A stretch of 64,000 nucleotides of DNA. It comes from Maritalea porphyrae (GTDB lineage: Bacteria; Pseudomonadota; Alphaproteobacteria; Rhizobiales; Devosiaceae). The stretch spans positions 806,001 to 870,000 of the forward strand of contig NZ_JAPWGX010000001.1 of the NCBI RefSeq assembly GCF_027213965.1, read 5' to 3'. A program made the translations under genes and the position numbers. Of this stretch, positions 26,904 to 35,092 are shown piece by piece (the stretch's first letter is position 1; each line of letters starts with the position of its first letter). Under the pieces are notes generated by a model. It worked only from the letters and a program-made list of their open reading frames with translations, was not told the origin of the DNA and did no database searches.

Positions 26904-28553
26904 ATGCAAATGATCAAAAATCCAATCCTAAAAGGATTTAATCCTGATCCCTCCATTTGTCGGGTTGGTGAGAATTATTACATCGCGACGTCTACTTTTG
27001 AATGGTATCCAGGCGTGCAGATTTTTCACTCCAAAGACCTTGTCAATTGGGCGCTTGTAAAACGCCCCTTGGACCGCGCTAGCCAACTCGATATGCGCGG
27101 CAACCCTGATAGTTGCGGTGTTTGGGCGCCCTGCCTTTCCTATGCTGATGGCAAGTTCTGGCTCGTTTACACCGATGTGAAACGCTATGATGGCGATTTT
27201 AAAGATGCACATAATTATATCGTAACCGCGCCGGCAATTGAGGGTCCATGGTCCGACCCCGTCTATGCCAATTCATCTGGATTTGACCCTTCCCTTTTTC
27301 ATGATGATGATGGGAAAAAGTGGTTCGTCAACATGAAGTGGAACCACCGATCAGAAGCGCCATGGGCACATAAAGCCAACCCAGCATTTGATGGTATCGT
27401 GTGCCAAGAGTTTGATGAGCGCGCCGGCAAGTTGGTTGGCGACATCAAAAGTATCTTTTCGGGGAGCGATCTTGGATTGACCGAAGCTCCGCATCTTTTT
27501 AAACGAAACGACTACTATTATCTAACCGTTGCAGAAGGTGGCACCGGCTATCAACATGCGGTGACGATGGCGCGTTCGAAATCGATCAACGGACCATACG
27601 AGTTGCACCCCAAAAAGCATCTAATGACAGCGGCGAGCAGTCCTTCGTCGGCGCTTCAGCGCGTTGGGCACGGGCAAATTATCGACACACCAACCGGGGA
27701 AACATATCACACTTTTTTGTGTGGCCGCCCGTTGGCGTTAAACGGCCCGGCACCTCAGAACAGATGTCCATTGGGGCGAGAAACCGGTATAGCCAAATGT
27801 GAGTGGCGTGACGATGGTTGGTTGTATTTGGCGAATGGAACAATGTTGCCTGAAGTAGATGAACAGGCACCTTTTTATGTGCAAGGCGCTGACAAAAACA
27901 AAGCCATCACTTACACATTTACAGATGAGTTGCCGCTCGATTTCCAATGGCTTCGAACGCCAGAACCCGACCGCATCTTCACCCTAACCGGAGACGCATT
28001 GCGCCTCATCGGTCGCGAAAGCATCGGCAGTTGGTTTGAACAATCGTTGGTGGCACGACGGCAAGAACATTTTGCGTTGCACGCCACAACGATTGTCAGT
28101 TTTGATGCCAAGGACTACCAACAAAGCGCAGGCCTTGTTGCCTACTACAATCGGCACAAGTTTCACTATTTATGCATCAGCTACGACGCTGATGTTGGGC
28201 GCATTCTCACCATTTTGAGCTGCGATGGCGACTGGCCAGAATGTCGACTAAGCTTTCCCCTGAAGGAAATCATTTCATTGGGCGACGACAAAGAGATTGA
28301 ACTTGGCCTTTCCATTAATTTCGACAAGCTGCAGTTTTTCTGGCGAAGCAAAGCCAACAATTGGACGATGGTTGGGCCAGAACTAGACGCTTCCGAGCTT
28401 TCGGATGAAGGCGGACGCGGTGAACATGCTTCGTTTACCGGCAATTTTGTGGGCATGGCCGCATTTGACACATCCGGTCGCGCCGCAACGGCCGATTTTA
28501 AGAGTTTTATCTATGACCCGCTATGTGCGGCAATAACAATTGGAGAAAAATGA
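26904..28553 (+). CDS. Glycoside hydrolase family 43, beta-xylosidase/arabinofuranosidase type
   Basis: A 549-residue protein with no signal peptide, hence cytoplasmic. Residues 1-320 form the five-bladed propeller: catalytic base D15 in GFNPDPS, transition-state Asp D128 in SSGFDPSLFHD, and acid E194 in GLTEAPHLFK. Residues about 330-540 form the C-terminal beta-sandwich domain typical of long GH43 beta-xylosidases (DYQQSAGLVAYYN). Known relatives release xylose or arabinose from short xylo-oligosaccharides. Here it should act on oligosaccharides taken up by the ABC importer of the same operon. The final stop overlaps the next gene's start region. Confidence 0.9.
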   Translation: MQMIKNPILKGFNPDPSICRVGENYYIATSTFEWYPGVQIFHSKDLVNWALVKRPLDRASQLDMRGNPDSCGVWAPCLSYADGKFWLVYTDVKRYDGDFKDAHNYIVTAPAIEGPWSDPVYANSSGFDPSLFHDDDGKKWFVNMKWNHRSEAPWAHKANPAFDGIVCQEFDERAGKLVGDIKSIFSGSDLGLTEAPHLFKRNDYYYLTVAEGGTGYQHAVTMARSKSINGPYELHPKKHLMTAASSPSSALQRVGHGQIIDTPTGETYHTFLCGRPLALNGPAPQNRCPLGRETGIAKCEWRDDGWLYLANGTMLPEVDEQAPFYVQGADKNKAITYTFTDELPLDFQWLRTPEPDRIFTLTGDALRLIGRESIGSWFEQSLVARRQEHFALHATTIVSFDAKDYQQSAGLVAYYNRHKFHYLCISYDADVGRILTILSCDGDWPECRLSFPLKEIISLGDDKEIELGLSINFDKLQFFWRSKANNWTMVGPELDASELSDEGGRGEHASFTGNFVGMAAFDTSGRAATADFKSFIYDPLCAAITIGEK

Positions 28554-29611
28554 TGGCGAATAATATGAAGGGTCCGGGCATTTTTCTTGCGCAATTCATG
28601 AGCGATGAAGCCCCTTTTAATTCCCTTTCCACAATCACGAAGTGGGCAGGTGAATTGGGCTATAAGGGTGTGCAAATGCCCGCGGGAGATGACCGGCTAT
28701 TCGATCTTGACAAGGCGGCGACATCTAAAACCTATTGCGATGAAATTGCAGGTATTTGTAGTGAAAACGGGGTGGAAATAACTGAATTGTCCACTCATAT
28801 GCTTGGACAAATGGTGGCTGTGCACCCCGCATATGATGCGCAGTTTGACGGGTTTGTTCCTGACGCGGTGCGCGGCAACTCCAAGGCGCGCCAAGAATGG
28901 GCAACAGGCGAAATGGTAAAAGCCGCAAAGGCTTCACGCAATTTTGGCCTTGATGTTTCAGTGTCTTTTACCGGGTCCCTTGCCTTCCCCTATATTTACC
29001 CTTGGCCCCAGCGCCCGGACGGTTTGGTGGAAGAAGCATTTGCTGAATTGGCGCGACGGTGGACGCCGATTTTAGACGTTTATGAAGAAAATGGCGTCGA
29101 CATTGCCTATGAAATCCACCCGGGTGAAGACGTTTTTGATGGCGCTACTTTTGAGATGTTTTTGGACGCGGTGAATGGTCACAAACGGTGCATGATCAAT
29201 TATGATCCGTCGCACTTTTTGTTGCAGCAAATGGACTATCTTGCCTTTATCGACATCTATCATGAACGCATATCCGCCTTTCATGTAAAAGACGCAGAGT
29301 TCAACCCTGACGGACGCCAAGGGGTTTATTCTGGGTATCAGCCCTGGCTCAACCGAGCGGGACGTTTTCGCTCCCTTGGCGATGGGCAGGTTGATTTTTC
29401 CGCCATATTCTCAAAACTTGCCACTTATGGATATGAAGGTTGGGCTGTGCTGGAATGGGAATGCTGTTTAAAGCACCCGGAGGACGGCGCGCGCGAAGGC
29501 GCTCCTTTTATCGAACACCATATGATCCGGCGCACAGAACGCGCTTTTGACGATTTTGCGGATAGCGGAGTTGATCGCGCGGCTTTGCGCAAAATGATGG
29601 GCATAGAGTAG
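28553..29611 (+). CDS. Sugar phosphate isomerase/epimerase-like TIM-barrel protein (second copy)
   Basis: A 352-residue protein of the xylose-isomerase-like TIM barrel group, about 100 residues longer than the first copy. The GH43 stop overlaps an ATG at 28550; the ATG at 28553 has better spacing to GGAG and is preferred. Family motifs include YEIHPGEDVFDG, NYDPSHF, ISAFHVKDAEF and DGQVDFSAIF, with His, Asp and Glu residues able to bind a divalent metal. It is followed after 8 bp by the second Gfo/Idh/MocA dehydrogenase, mirroring the first pair, which suggests two successive dehydrogenase/isomerase steps. Confidence 0.87.
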   Translation: MANNMKGPGIFLAQFMSDEAPFNSLSTITKWAGELGYKGVQMPAGDDRLFDLDKAATSKTYCDEIAGICSENGVEITELSTHMLGQMVAVHPAYDAQFDGFVPDAVRGNSKARQEWATGEMVKAAKASRNFGLDVSVSFTGSLAFPYIYPWPQRPDGLVEEAFAELARRWTPILDVYEENGVDIAYEIHPGEDVFDGATFEMFLDAVNGHKRCMINYDPSHFLLQQMDYLAFIDIYHERISAFHVKDAEFNPDGRQGVYSGYQPWLNRAGRFRSLGDGQVDFSAIFSKLATYGYEGWAVLEWECCLKHPEDGAREGAPFIEHHMIRRTERAFDDFADSGVDRAALRKMMGIE

Positions 29612-29619
29612 GATACGAT

Positions 29620-30750
29620 ATGCATAAACGCATAAAACTGGGCATGGTTGGCGGCGGACAAGGCGCTTTTATCGGTGCCGTGCACCGCATGGCGGCGCGG
29701 CTTGATGATCAGTTTGAGTTGGTGGCAGGTGCCCTTTCTTCAAACGCTGAACGTGCAGCAGCGTCTGGTGCGGAACTTGGCATAGATCCGGTACGTTCCT
29801 ATGCGTCTTTCGAAGAGATGGCAAAGGCTGAAGCCGCACGCAAAGATGGCATTCAAGCGGTTTCTGTGGTGACACCCAACCATATGCATTATCCAGTTGC
29901 CAAAGCCTTTTTGGAGGCGGGTATTCACGTGATTTGCGATAAACCCCTCACCTCAACGTTGGAGGATGCGATTGCGCTTGGCGAAATTGCCAAAGACTCC
30001 AGCGCTGAGTTTATACTCACCCACAACTATTCAGGTTACCCCATGGTGCGCCAAGCGCGCGAGATGGTGCGCTCTGGCAAAATCGGCAACCTGCGCAAAG
30101 TGCATGTCGAGTATGTGCAAGACTGGTTGAGTGCATCGATTAGCGCAGGCGAAAACAAACAAGCCGATTGGCGGGCTGACCCAAAACGTTCCGGACTGGG
30201 CGGAGCGATCGCAGACATTGGCACCCACGCGTTTCAACTAACGGATTTTATTTGCGGTGAACCGCTAAAGGAGTTGGCTGCAGACTTGACCAGTTTTGTT
30301 GCTGGAAGATTGGTGGACGACGACGCGCATATGATGTTGCGTTATCAAAACGGGGCCAAAGGGTATCTTTGGGCCAGCCAAGTTTGCCCGGGTAACGAAA
30401 ACGGGTTGCGCATTCGCATATTTGGCGAAAACGGCGGCTTGGAATGGCACCAGGAAAACCCAAACCAATTATGGGTGAGCATGCTTGGGGAGCCCAAACA
30501 ACTGCTGACCCGCGGCGGTCACCGCACAGGCGATTTGGCGAAGAGTGTTACGCGCGTGCCCGCCGGGCATCCTGAAGGTTACTTAGAAGGCTTTGCGACA
30601 ATCTATACTGAAGCGGCCAACATTATTCGAAGTGGGCGCAAGCCAAGCGACCTAAGCCCCACGATTGAAGAGGGAATTTTGGGGATGCGGTTCATCGATG
30701 CGGCGATTAGATCATCTAACGCCAATGCACAATGGACACCTCTTGGTTGA
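29620..30750 (+). CDS. Gfo/Idh/MocA-family NAD(P)-dependent sugar dehydrogenase (second copy)
   Basis: A 376-residue oxidoreductase from ATG 29620 with AGGA upstream. The Rossmann motif is GMVGGGQGAFIG (residues about 8-19), and the catalytic Lys lies in VICDKPLTSTLEDA. The C-terminal part has SGLGGAIADIGTHAFQL, with the Asp-x-x-x-His motif typical of this family. It is clearly distinct from the first copy, so the pair is not a recent duplication. Adjacent isomerase-like genes suggest oxidation of a glycoside or hexose followed by keto-sugar processing. Confidence 0.9.
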   Translation: MHKRIKLGMVGGGQGAFIGAVHRMAARLDDQFELVAGALSSNAERAAASGAELGIDPVRSYASFEEMAKAEAARKDGIQAVSVVTPNHMHYPVAKAFLEAGIHVICDKPLTSTLEDAIALGEIAKDSSAEFILTHNYSGYPMVRQAREMVRSGKIGNLRKVHVEYVQDWLSASISAGENKQADWRADPKRSGLGGAIADIGTHAFQLTDFICGEPLKELAADLTSFVAGRLVDDDAHMMLRYQNGAKGYLWASQVCPGNENGLRIRIFGENGGLEWHQENPNQLWVSMLGEPKQLLTRGGHRTGDLAKSVTRVPAGHPEGYLEGFATIYTEAANIIRSGRKPSDLSPTIEEGILGMRFIDAAIRSSNANAQWTPLG

Positions 30751-30820
30751 TAGATTGGACTTTCCAGCACTTAGTTGATGTGCAAATGTCGCTCAATCGT
30801 CACACGTTGAGACCAACTCC

Positions 30821-32095
30821 ATGCCGCACATCGACAGTTACTATGCCGCCACGCAAGCCGTATCTTGCGACTTTGAACCGCTTACAACCCACATTGAAGC
30901 AGACGTTTGTGTTGTCGGTGGTGGATTGGCGGGTTTGACAACAGCCCGCGAGCTATTAAGGCTTGGAAAATCTGTTGTTTTGCTGGAAGGCAACAAAGTG
31001 GGGTTTGGCGCATCGGGTCGCAATGGTGGCTTTGTTTCAGACGGCTACGCTGAAGACGTGCTGAACCTTGAAAAGAAGCTTGGGGTTGAACACGCAAAAG
31101 CTCTGTTTAACATCAGCCGTGAGGGTACGAAATATGTGCGGCAAAACATTGAGGGCTTTGCCGCAGACGGGCAAGACCCACAGTATCACTGGCTCGGCGT
31201 GGTGCGCCACGATGTTGGCGACAAGCTTGAAAAGTCGGTCGAAAAACTAACGACCGTCTATGGTGCAGACTATGCCTATTGGTCAACGGATCAGGTTCGC
31301 CAGCACCTAAAGTCCAACCGCTATTTTCAGGCGTTGGAAGACCGTTCCGCATTTCACATCCACCCACTCAACTATTGCGTGGCACTGGCAAAAGACATCC
31401 AAGCCGGTGGCGGCGTGATATTTGAAGAAACACAAGCGCGCGCACTGCATAAGCACCACAGCCATTTCATGATTGAAACAGCGCATGGCTCAGTAAAAGC
31501 GGGGCAAGTGGTCTTATGTGGCAGCGCATATATGCACGACCTATTTCCAAAATTCGAAGCCGCCGTTTTGCCCGTTGCTACTTATGTGGTCACCACAAAA
31601 GTGATGCCAGACAAACTAAGAGAAGCGATTTCCTATAAGGGATGCATTTCTGACAATCGGCGCGCGGGGGATTATTATCGCCTTATTGAAGGTGGTGATC
31701 GCTTGCTTTGGGGCGGCCGCATTACAACGCAGAAGTCGGAGCCAAAGGCTTTGTCCAATCTTCTCAGGCGGGACATCGAGGCAATCTACCCTCAATTATC
31801 AGGGCTCGAAATTGACAAAGCATGGTCTGGTCTTATGGGCTATTGTGCACACAAGATGCCTATTTTGGCCGAATTGGAGCCCGGTATTTGGGCGGCGACC
31901 GCCACCGGGGGGCATGGATTGAACACAACAGCGGCAATTGGCATTGTGGTGGCAGAGGCAATTGCTCAAAAATCGGATCGGTACAAGCTTTTCGCGCCTT
32001 TCAAAGCACAATGGAACGGGGGCCCGTTTGGCCAAGTGGCTGCACAAATGGCCTATTGGGGCATGCAACTACAAGACGCGTGGGATGAACGATAA
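30821..32095 (+). CDS. FAD-dependent oxidoreductase, DAO/PuuB-like
   Basis: A 424-residue flavoprotein with the dinucleotide-binding motif VCVVGGGLAGLTTARELL near residues 29-46 and GASGRNGGFVSDGY near 64-77. The C-terminal ATATGGHGLNTT completes the FAD fold. It resembles gamma-glutamylputrescine or other amine/amino-acid oxidases of the DadA/PuuB type. It is the last gene in the carbohydrate cluster, 70 bp after the second dehydrogenase. Nothing shows whether it shares the operon; an amino sugar or amine side chain on the substrate would explain it, but this is inference. The cytoplasmic location is suggested by the lack of a signal peptide. Confidence 0.85.
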   Translation: MPHIDSYYAATQAVSCDFEPLTTHIEADVCVVGGGLAGLTTARELLRLGKSVVLLEGNKVGFGASGRNGGFVSDGYAEDVLNLEKKLGVEHAKALFNISREGTKYVRQNIEGFAADGQDPQYHWLGVVRHDVGDKLEKSVEKLTTVYGADYAYWSTDQVRQHLKSNRYFQALEDRSAFHIHPLNYCVALAKDIQAGGGVIFEETQARALHKHHSHFMIETAHGSVKAGQVVLCGSAYMHDLFPKFEAAVLPVATYVVTTKVMPDKLREAISYKGCISDNRRAGDYYRLIEGGDRLLWGGRITTQKSEPKALSNLLRRDIEAIYPQLSGLEIDKAWSGLMGYCAHKMPILAELEPGIWAATATGGHGLNTTAAIGIVVAEAIAQKSDRYKLFAPFKAQWNGGPFGQVAAQMAYWGMQLQDAWDER

Positions 32096-32442
32096 TTGTA
32101 GTTAAGGACGCCTGTTAAGTACTAAACCTATTGTTTATTGTTTTTTTGGCCCTCAAATTGCATCATGGTTTTTTTAAAGAGAAACTGAGTGGTCGTTTGC
32201 AATGAGAGATTTCGTAAGCTTGTTTATTGATTCAAAAGGGCGCAAATATCGAGTTGGCATGACTTGCGTAATTGTTGGTGCACTGATTGTTTGGGCCAGC
32301 GGCCTGTTTTTGGTCCTGGAAATCAACTAAGAAGCTTTAAACCCATTCCCCTTCCCAGATTTACCAATAGATAAAGTGCTTGCACCTTGCGTCAAATGTG
32401 GTTTGATGCGCCCCAATTGTTCTACTCTGGGAGGCGGAGCAA
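32096..32442. other. Intergenic stretch with only a possible small membrane-protein gene
   Basis: This 347-bp interval separates the carbohydrate cluster from the serine hydrolase. It is AT-rich, has a T-run near 32138-32146, and holds one short reading frame at 32202-32330. No RNA gene or repeat was recognised. Confidence 0.5.
32202..32330 (+). CDS. Possible 42-residue single-helix membrane protein
   Basis: ATG 32202 opens a 42-codon frame. The product starts with a short polar segment (MRDFVSLFIDSKGRKYRVG) followed by one hydrophobic helix (TCVIVGALIVWASGLFLVL) and a short tail. The positive cluster before the helix fits an N-in orientation. The upstream GAG-rich sequence is a weak ribosome site. 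No family is recognised and the codon evidence is limited, so this is tentative. Confidence 0.4.
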   Translation: MRDFVSLFIDSKGRKYRVGMTCVIVGALIVWASGLFLVLEIN

Positions 32443-33831
32443 ATGCGGTGGATTGTTCTTTGCACTAAAGCTCTCGCGGGCTTTTTTGCGTTGTTGGTAT
32501 TGGCGACATGCATTTATTTGTTTGTGGCGCCACCTGACTTGCTGCGTGTGGCCACCAATTATTCTGCAAAAATGGTCTGTTCCAACGTGTTCTTGGCTGG
32601 GCGCGATCCCGTTGAAGTTCAAGACATAGATGTGCAGGCAGGTGGGCACCCTATCCTTGGCTATATTTCAATTGATATAGATGAACCCTCAGGCGTTGTT
32701 GTTGCACGACTGCTGGGTCTTTTTGCAACTGGCACAGCGGTATATCGAGAGGGGTTAGGCTGCGCCAGCGCGCCAGATGGCGATATTGCAAGGCTCAAAT
32801 CCATCTCACTAGCCAACCAAAACATTGAGCAGTTCACCCGCACCTCAAAATGGCCAATGGGTGCTCATAACCTGAAGATGGACAATATTCTCGCCAACGA
32901 AGAGCTAATTGGTCCTGGAATGCGTGCCGTTGTGGTCATTAAGGACGCAGAGCTTATTGCTGAAACCTATGGGCCTGGTTTTGATATTGAGACGCCGCTT
33001 TTGGGCTGGTCGATGACCAAAACGGTGACGGCCCTCATCATGGGAGCGGTTTTGGGCGAAGATTTCAATGTTGAATCTGCTAACCTGTTTCCACAATGGC
33101 AAGATGATGAACGACGCGCAATCCGCATTCAGGATTTGATGAGCATGAGTTCGGGTCTGCAATGGAACGAGGGCTACGGCAGCGTTTCTGATGTGACGCG
33201 CATGCTCTATTTGGAACCCGATATGGCCGCATTTGGTGCATCATTGCCACTTGCCAAGGAAGGTGAAACTGAACCTTTCCACTATTCATCTGGAACAACT
33301 GTCTTGCTCTCTCGTATTTGGCAAAATTTGATCGGTGATAAAGCTCTTTCTTTCCCCCATGAGAAGCTATTTGGCCCATTGGGTATGCGCAGCGCCACGC
33401 TTGAAACGGATGCGGTGGGGACCTTTGCGGGCTCATCTTATCTTTACGCATCCGCACTGGATTGGGCGCGTCTTGGACAACTCATTCTTGATGGTGGTCA
33501 ATGGAACGCTCAACAGCTGATCGACACCGACTACATCAATTGGATGACCGGAGCAGCACAATCGTCAACAGCCAGTTGGGGGCGTCCTGAATATGGCAAC
33601 GGGCAGATTTGGTTGCACGGGCCAGATGCGGGCGTTCCAGAAGGGGAAGACCCCGATGCGGGATTTGACCTACCCAGCGATATCCGATGGATGTTGGGGC
33701 ATGATGGTCAGTCCATTGCCATTATTCCATCTGAAGGTTTGGTGGTGGTGCGTATGGGTTTAACCCCATCTGGTCTAGGTTATCGCCCGCAAGAAATGGT
33801 GTCTCAGATCATAAAGTCGCTAAAAGAATAA
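32443..33831 (+). CDS. Serine hydrolase of the class C beta-lactamase/esterase superfamily
   Basis: A 462-residue protein with one N-terminal hydrophobic segment (residues about 8-30) that may anchor it in the inner membrane facing the periplasm or serve as a signal. The nucleophile is S190 in GWSMTKT, matching SxxK. A Tyr in FHYSSGTTVLLSR near 281 stands for the YxN element, and GHDGQSI near 421 corresponds to the H/K-T/x-G motif. Such proteins are esterases, D-aminopeptidases or penicillin-recognising enzymes; resistance is not implied. It stands alone on the plus strand after the sugar cluster. Confidence 0.85.
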   Translation: MRWIVLCTKALAGFFALLVLATCIYLFVAPPDLLRVATNYSAKMVCSNVFLAGRDPVEVQDIDVQAGGHPILGYISIDIDEPSGVVVARLLGLFATGTAVYREGLGCASAPDGDIARLKSISLANQNIEQFTRTSKWPMGAHNLKMDNILANEELIGPGMRAVVVIKDAELIAETYGPGFDIETPLLGWSMTKTVTALIMGAVLGEDFNVESANLFPQWQDDERRAIRIQDLMSMSSGLQWNEGYGSVSDVTRMLYLEPDMAAFGASLPLAKEGETEPFHYSSGTTVLLSRIWQNLIGDKALSFPHEKLFGPLGMRSATLETDAVGTFAGSSYLYASALDWARLGQLILDGGQWNAQQLIDTDYINWMTGAAQSSTASWGRPEYGNGQIWLHGPDAGVPEGEDPDAGFDLPSDIRWMLGHDGQSIAIIPSEGLVVVRMGLTPSGLGYRPQEMVSQIIKSLKE

Positions 33832-33855
33832 GCTGAAGGCGGGCCAACCCATTTG

Positions 33856-34335
33856 TCAAATTGTATTGATGAGGATGTAGGCGGCAAATCCGCAATAAGC
33901 AGCGGCCGGTAGATATGTCACGGCGGCTAAATACCATTTGGTCCGTGCAATAAAAATGGCGACCAAAAAACCCATTGCCAGCAAAAACTCACTGATGCTT
34001 GCAAGCATTAAGTTTTGGCCAACGAAGAACACGAGCACAAAAACCCACGTCAAAACGAGTTGCGCGCCCCATAGGAGTACCGTGAACCTATTTTGGTGTT
34101 CCAACCATTCTGTCGCGACACCATAAGCGACCAAAATGTGGGAAAGCAAAAACCCGATGGCCCAGAATTTGCTAAGTGGTGTAAACAGGGGCCAATCAAT
34201 TGATCGGAACCAATCTACGTCAGCCATGAACCGAGGCCCGACCAGAATTGGCAAAATTGTTAGCGCAAACACCACGAATGTGCTGCCAACTCGGCTCGCC
34301 GCATGGGCTTCAAATTGACCTTGCGCATCACTCAC
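33856..34335 (-). CDS. Divergent TspO/MBR-like membrane protein
   Basis: A 159-residue protein from GTG 34335, chosen because GGGAG lies 7 nt upstream; the frame extends to a TTG at 34356. Five hydrophobic helices are visible. The C-terminal half follows the TspO pattern: LLWGAQLVLTWVFVLVFF, then RTKWYLAAVTYLPAAAYCGFAAYIL, corresponding to the conserved QL-LN-W--FF and PY--W--FA-LN helices, although the first half is less like TspO. TspO proteins bind tetrapyrroles and cholesterol-like ligands. A clear TspO gene is 5 kb away. The family assignment here is moderate. Confidence 0.55.
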   Translation of the reverse strand: MSDAQGQFEAHAASRVGSTFVVFALTILPILVGPRFMADVDWFRSIDWPLFTPLSKFWAIGFLLSHILVAYGVATEWLEHQNRFTVLLWGAQLVLTWVFVLVFFVGQNLMLASISEFLLAMGFLVAIFIARTKWYLAAVTYLPAAAYCGFAAYILINTI

Positions 34336-34447
34336 CAGTCTGCTCCCAAAAACCAAAATCGAGGCTAGGCTACATAGTTTTGTGCAGGTTTTAGTTAAGC
34401 GCCTTGGTTGAGCGAACCTTCTCCCTCAGGATTTTTGCACTAGCTGA

Positions 34448-35092
34448 CTAGTGACTTTGACCCGAAATTTTGCGCACATCCGTCGCGCTGGATCTTGAAA
34501 CCAGTATCGCACTGCGAACGGCTTTGATCATTTGCTCCAAAGGCGCTGAAGGCGTGTCGTTGCTTGCAAACTCCTTTGCTTGGGGCACATGAATAAACCC
34601 CGCGCGAATATCGTGCTGGTTGCGTGCAATATGGTTCAAAATACCATACATCAAATGGTTGCACACAAAGGTGCCTGCGGAAAAGGAAACGGAACTGGGC
34701 ATCCCCGTGTCCTGCATTGCCTGGCACATGCGATTGATGGGCAATGTAGAAAAATACGCAGCTGGCCCTTTAGTTACAATCGGCTCACCAATGGGCTGGT
34801 TTCCGCCATTGTCTGCAATGCGATAGTCATCAAAATTGATGGCCACTTTTTCCGGCGTAATATCGGTGCGCCCAACAGCCACGCCCAGCGCAATAACAAC
34901 ACGTGGGCGATGCGAATTGATAAGCTGCACCGCCGTTTCCACGGCTCGAAATCGCTCAACAGGCAAAATGGCAGAGCGAATAATAAAATCCTCGTGGCAT
35001 TCACCATCCAAGGCGTTTGCGATCAGCATTGAGGGGTTACTTTCCTCCCCGCCGAAGGGTTCAAAGCCTGTTACTAGGATCCTTTGTTTCAC
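34448..35092 (-). CDS. pcp: Pyroglutamyl-peptidase I (pyrrolidone-carboxylate peptidase)
   Basis: A 214-residue cytoplasmic cysteine peptidase that removes N-terminal pyroglutamate. The start is GTG 35092, which overlaps the MscS stop as GTGA and gives the normal family length with RILVTGFEPFGG at the N-terminus; the longer frame to 35200 would lie inside mscS. The catalytic residues are visible: Glu in TPEKVAIN, Cys in FSAGTFVCNHLMYG and His in FIHVPQ. Coupling to mscS is clear from the overlap, although a functional link is not obvious. Confidence 0.92.
   Translation of the reverse strand: MKQRILVTGFEPFGGEESNPSMLIANALDGECHEDFIIRSAILPVERFRAVETAVQLINSHRPRVVIALGVAVGRTDITPEKVAINFDDYRIADNGGNQPIGEPIVTKGPAAYFSTLPINRMCQAMQDTGMPSSVSFSAGTFVCNHLMYGILNHIARNQHDIRAGFIHVPQAKEFASNDTPSAPLEQMIKAVRSAILVSRSSATDVRKISGQSH

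Noticed and set aside
32443-33831. Antibiotic-resistance beta-lactamase
   Set aside because: The SxxK and HDG motifs define a broad esterase/peptidase superfamily; nothing specifically supports drug hydrolysis.
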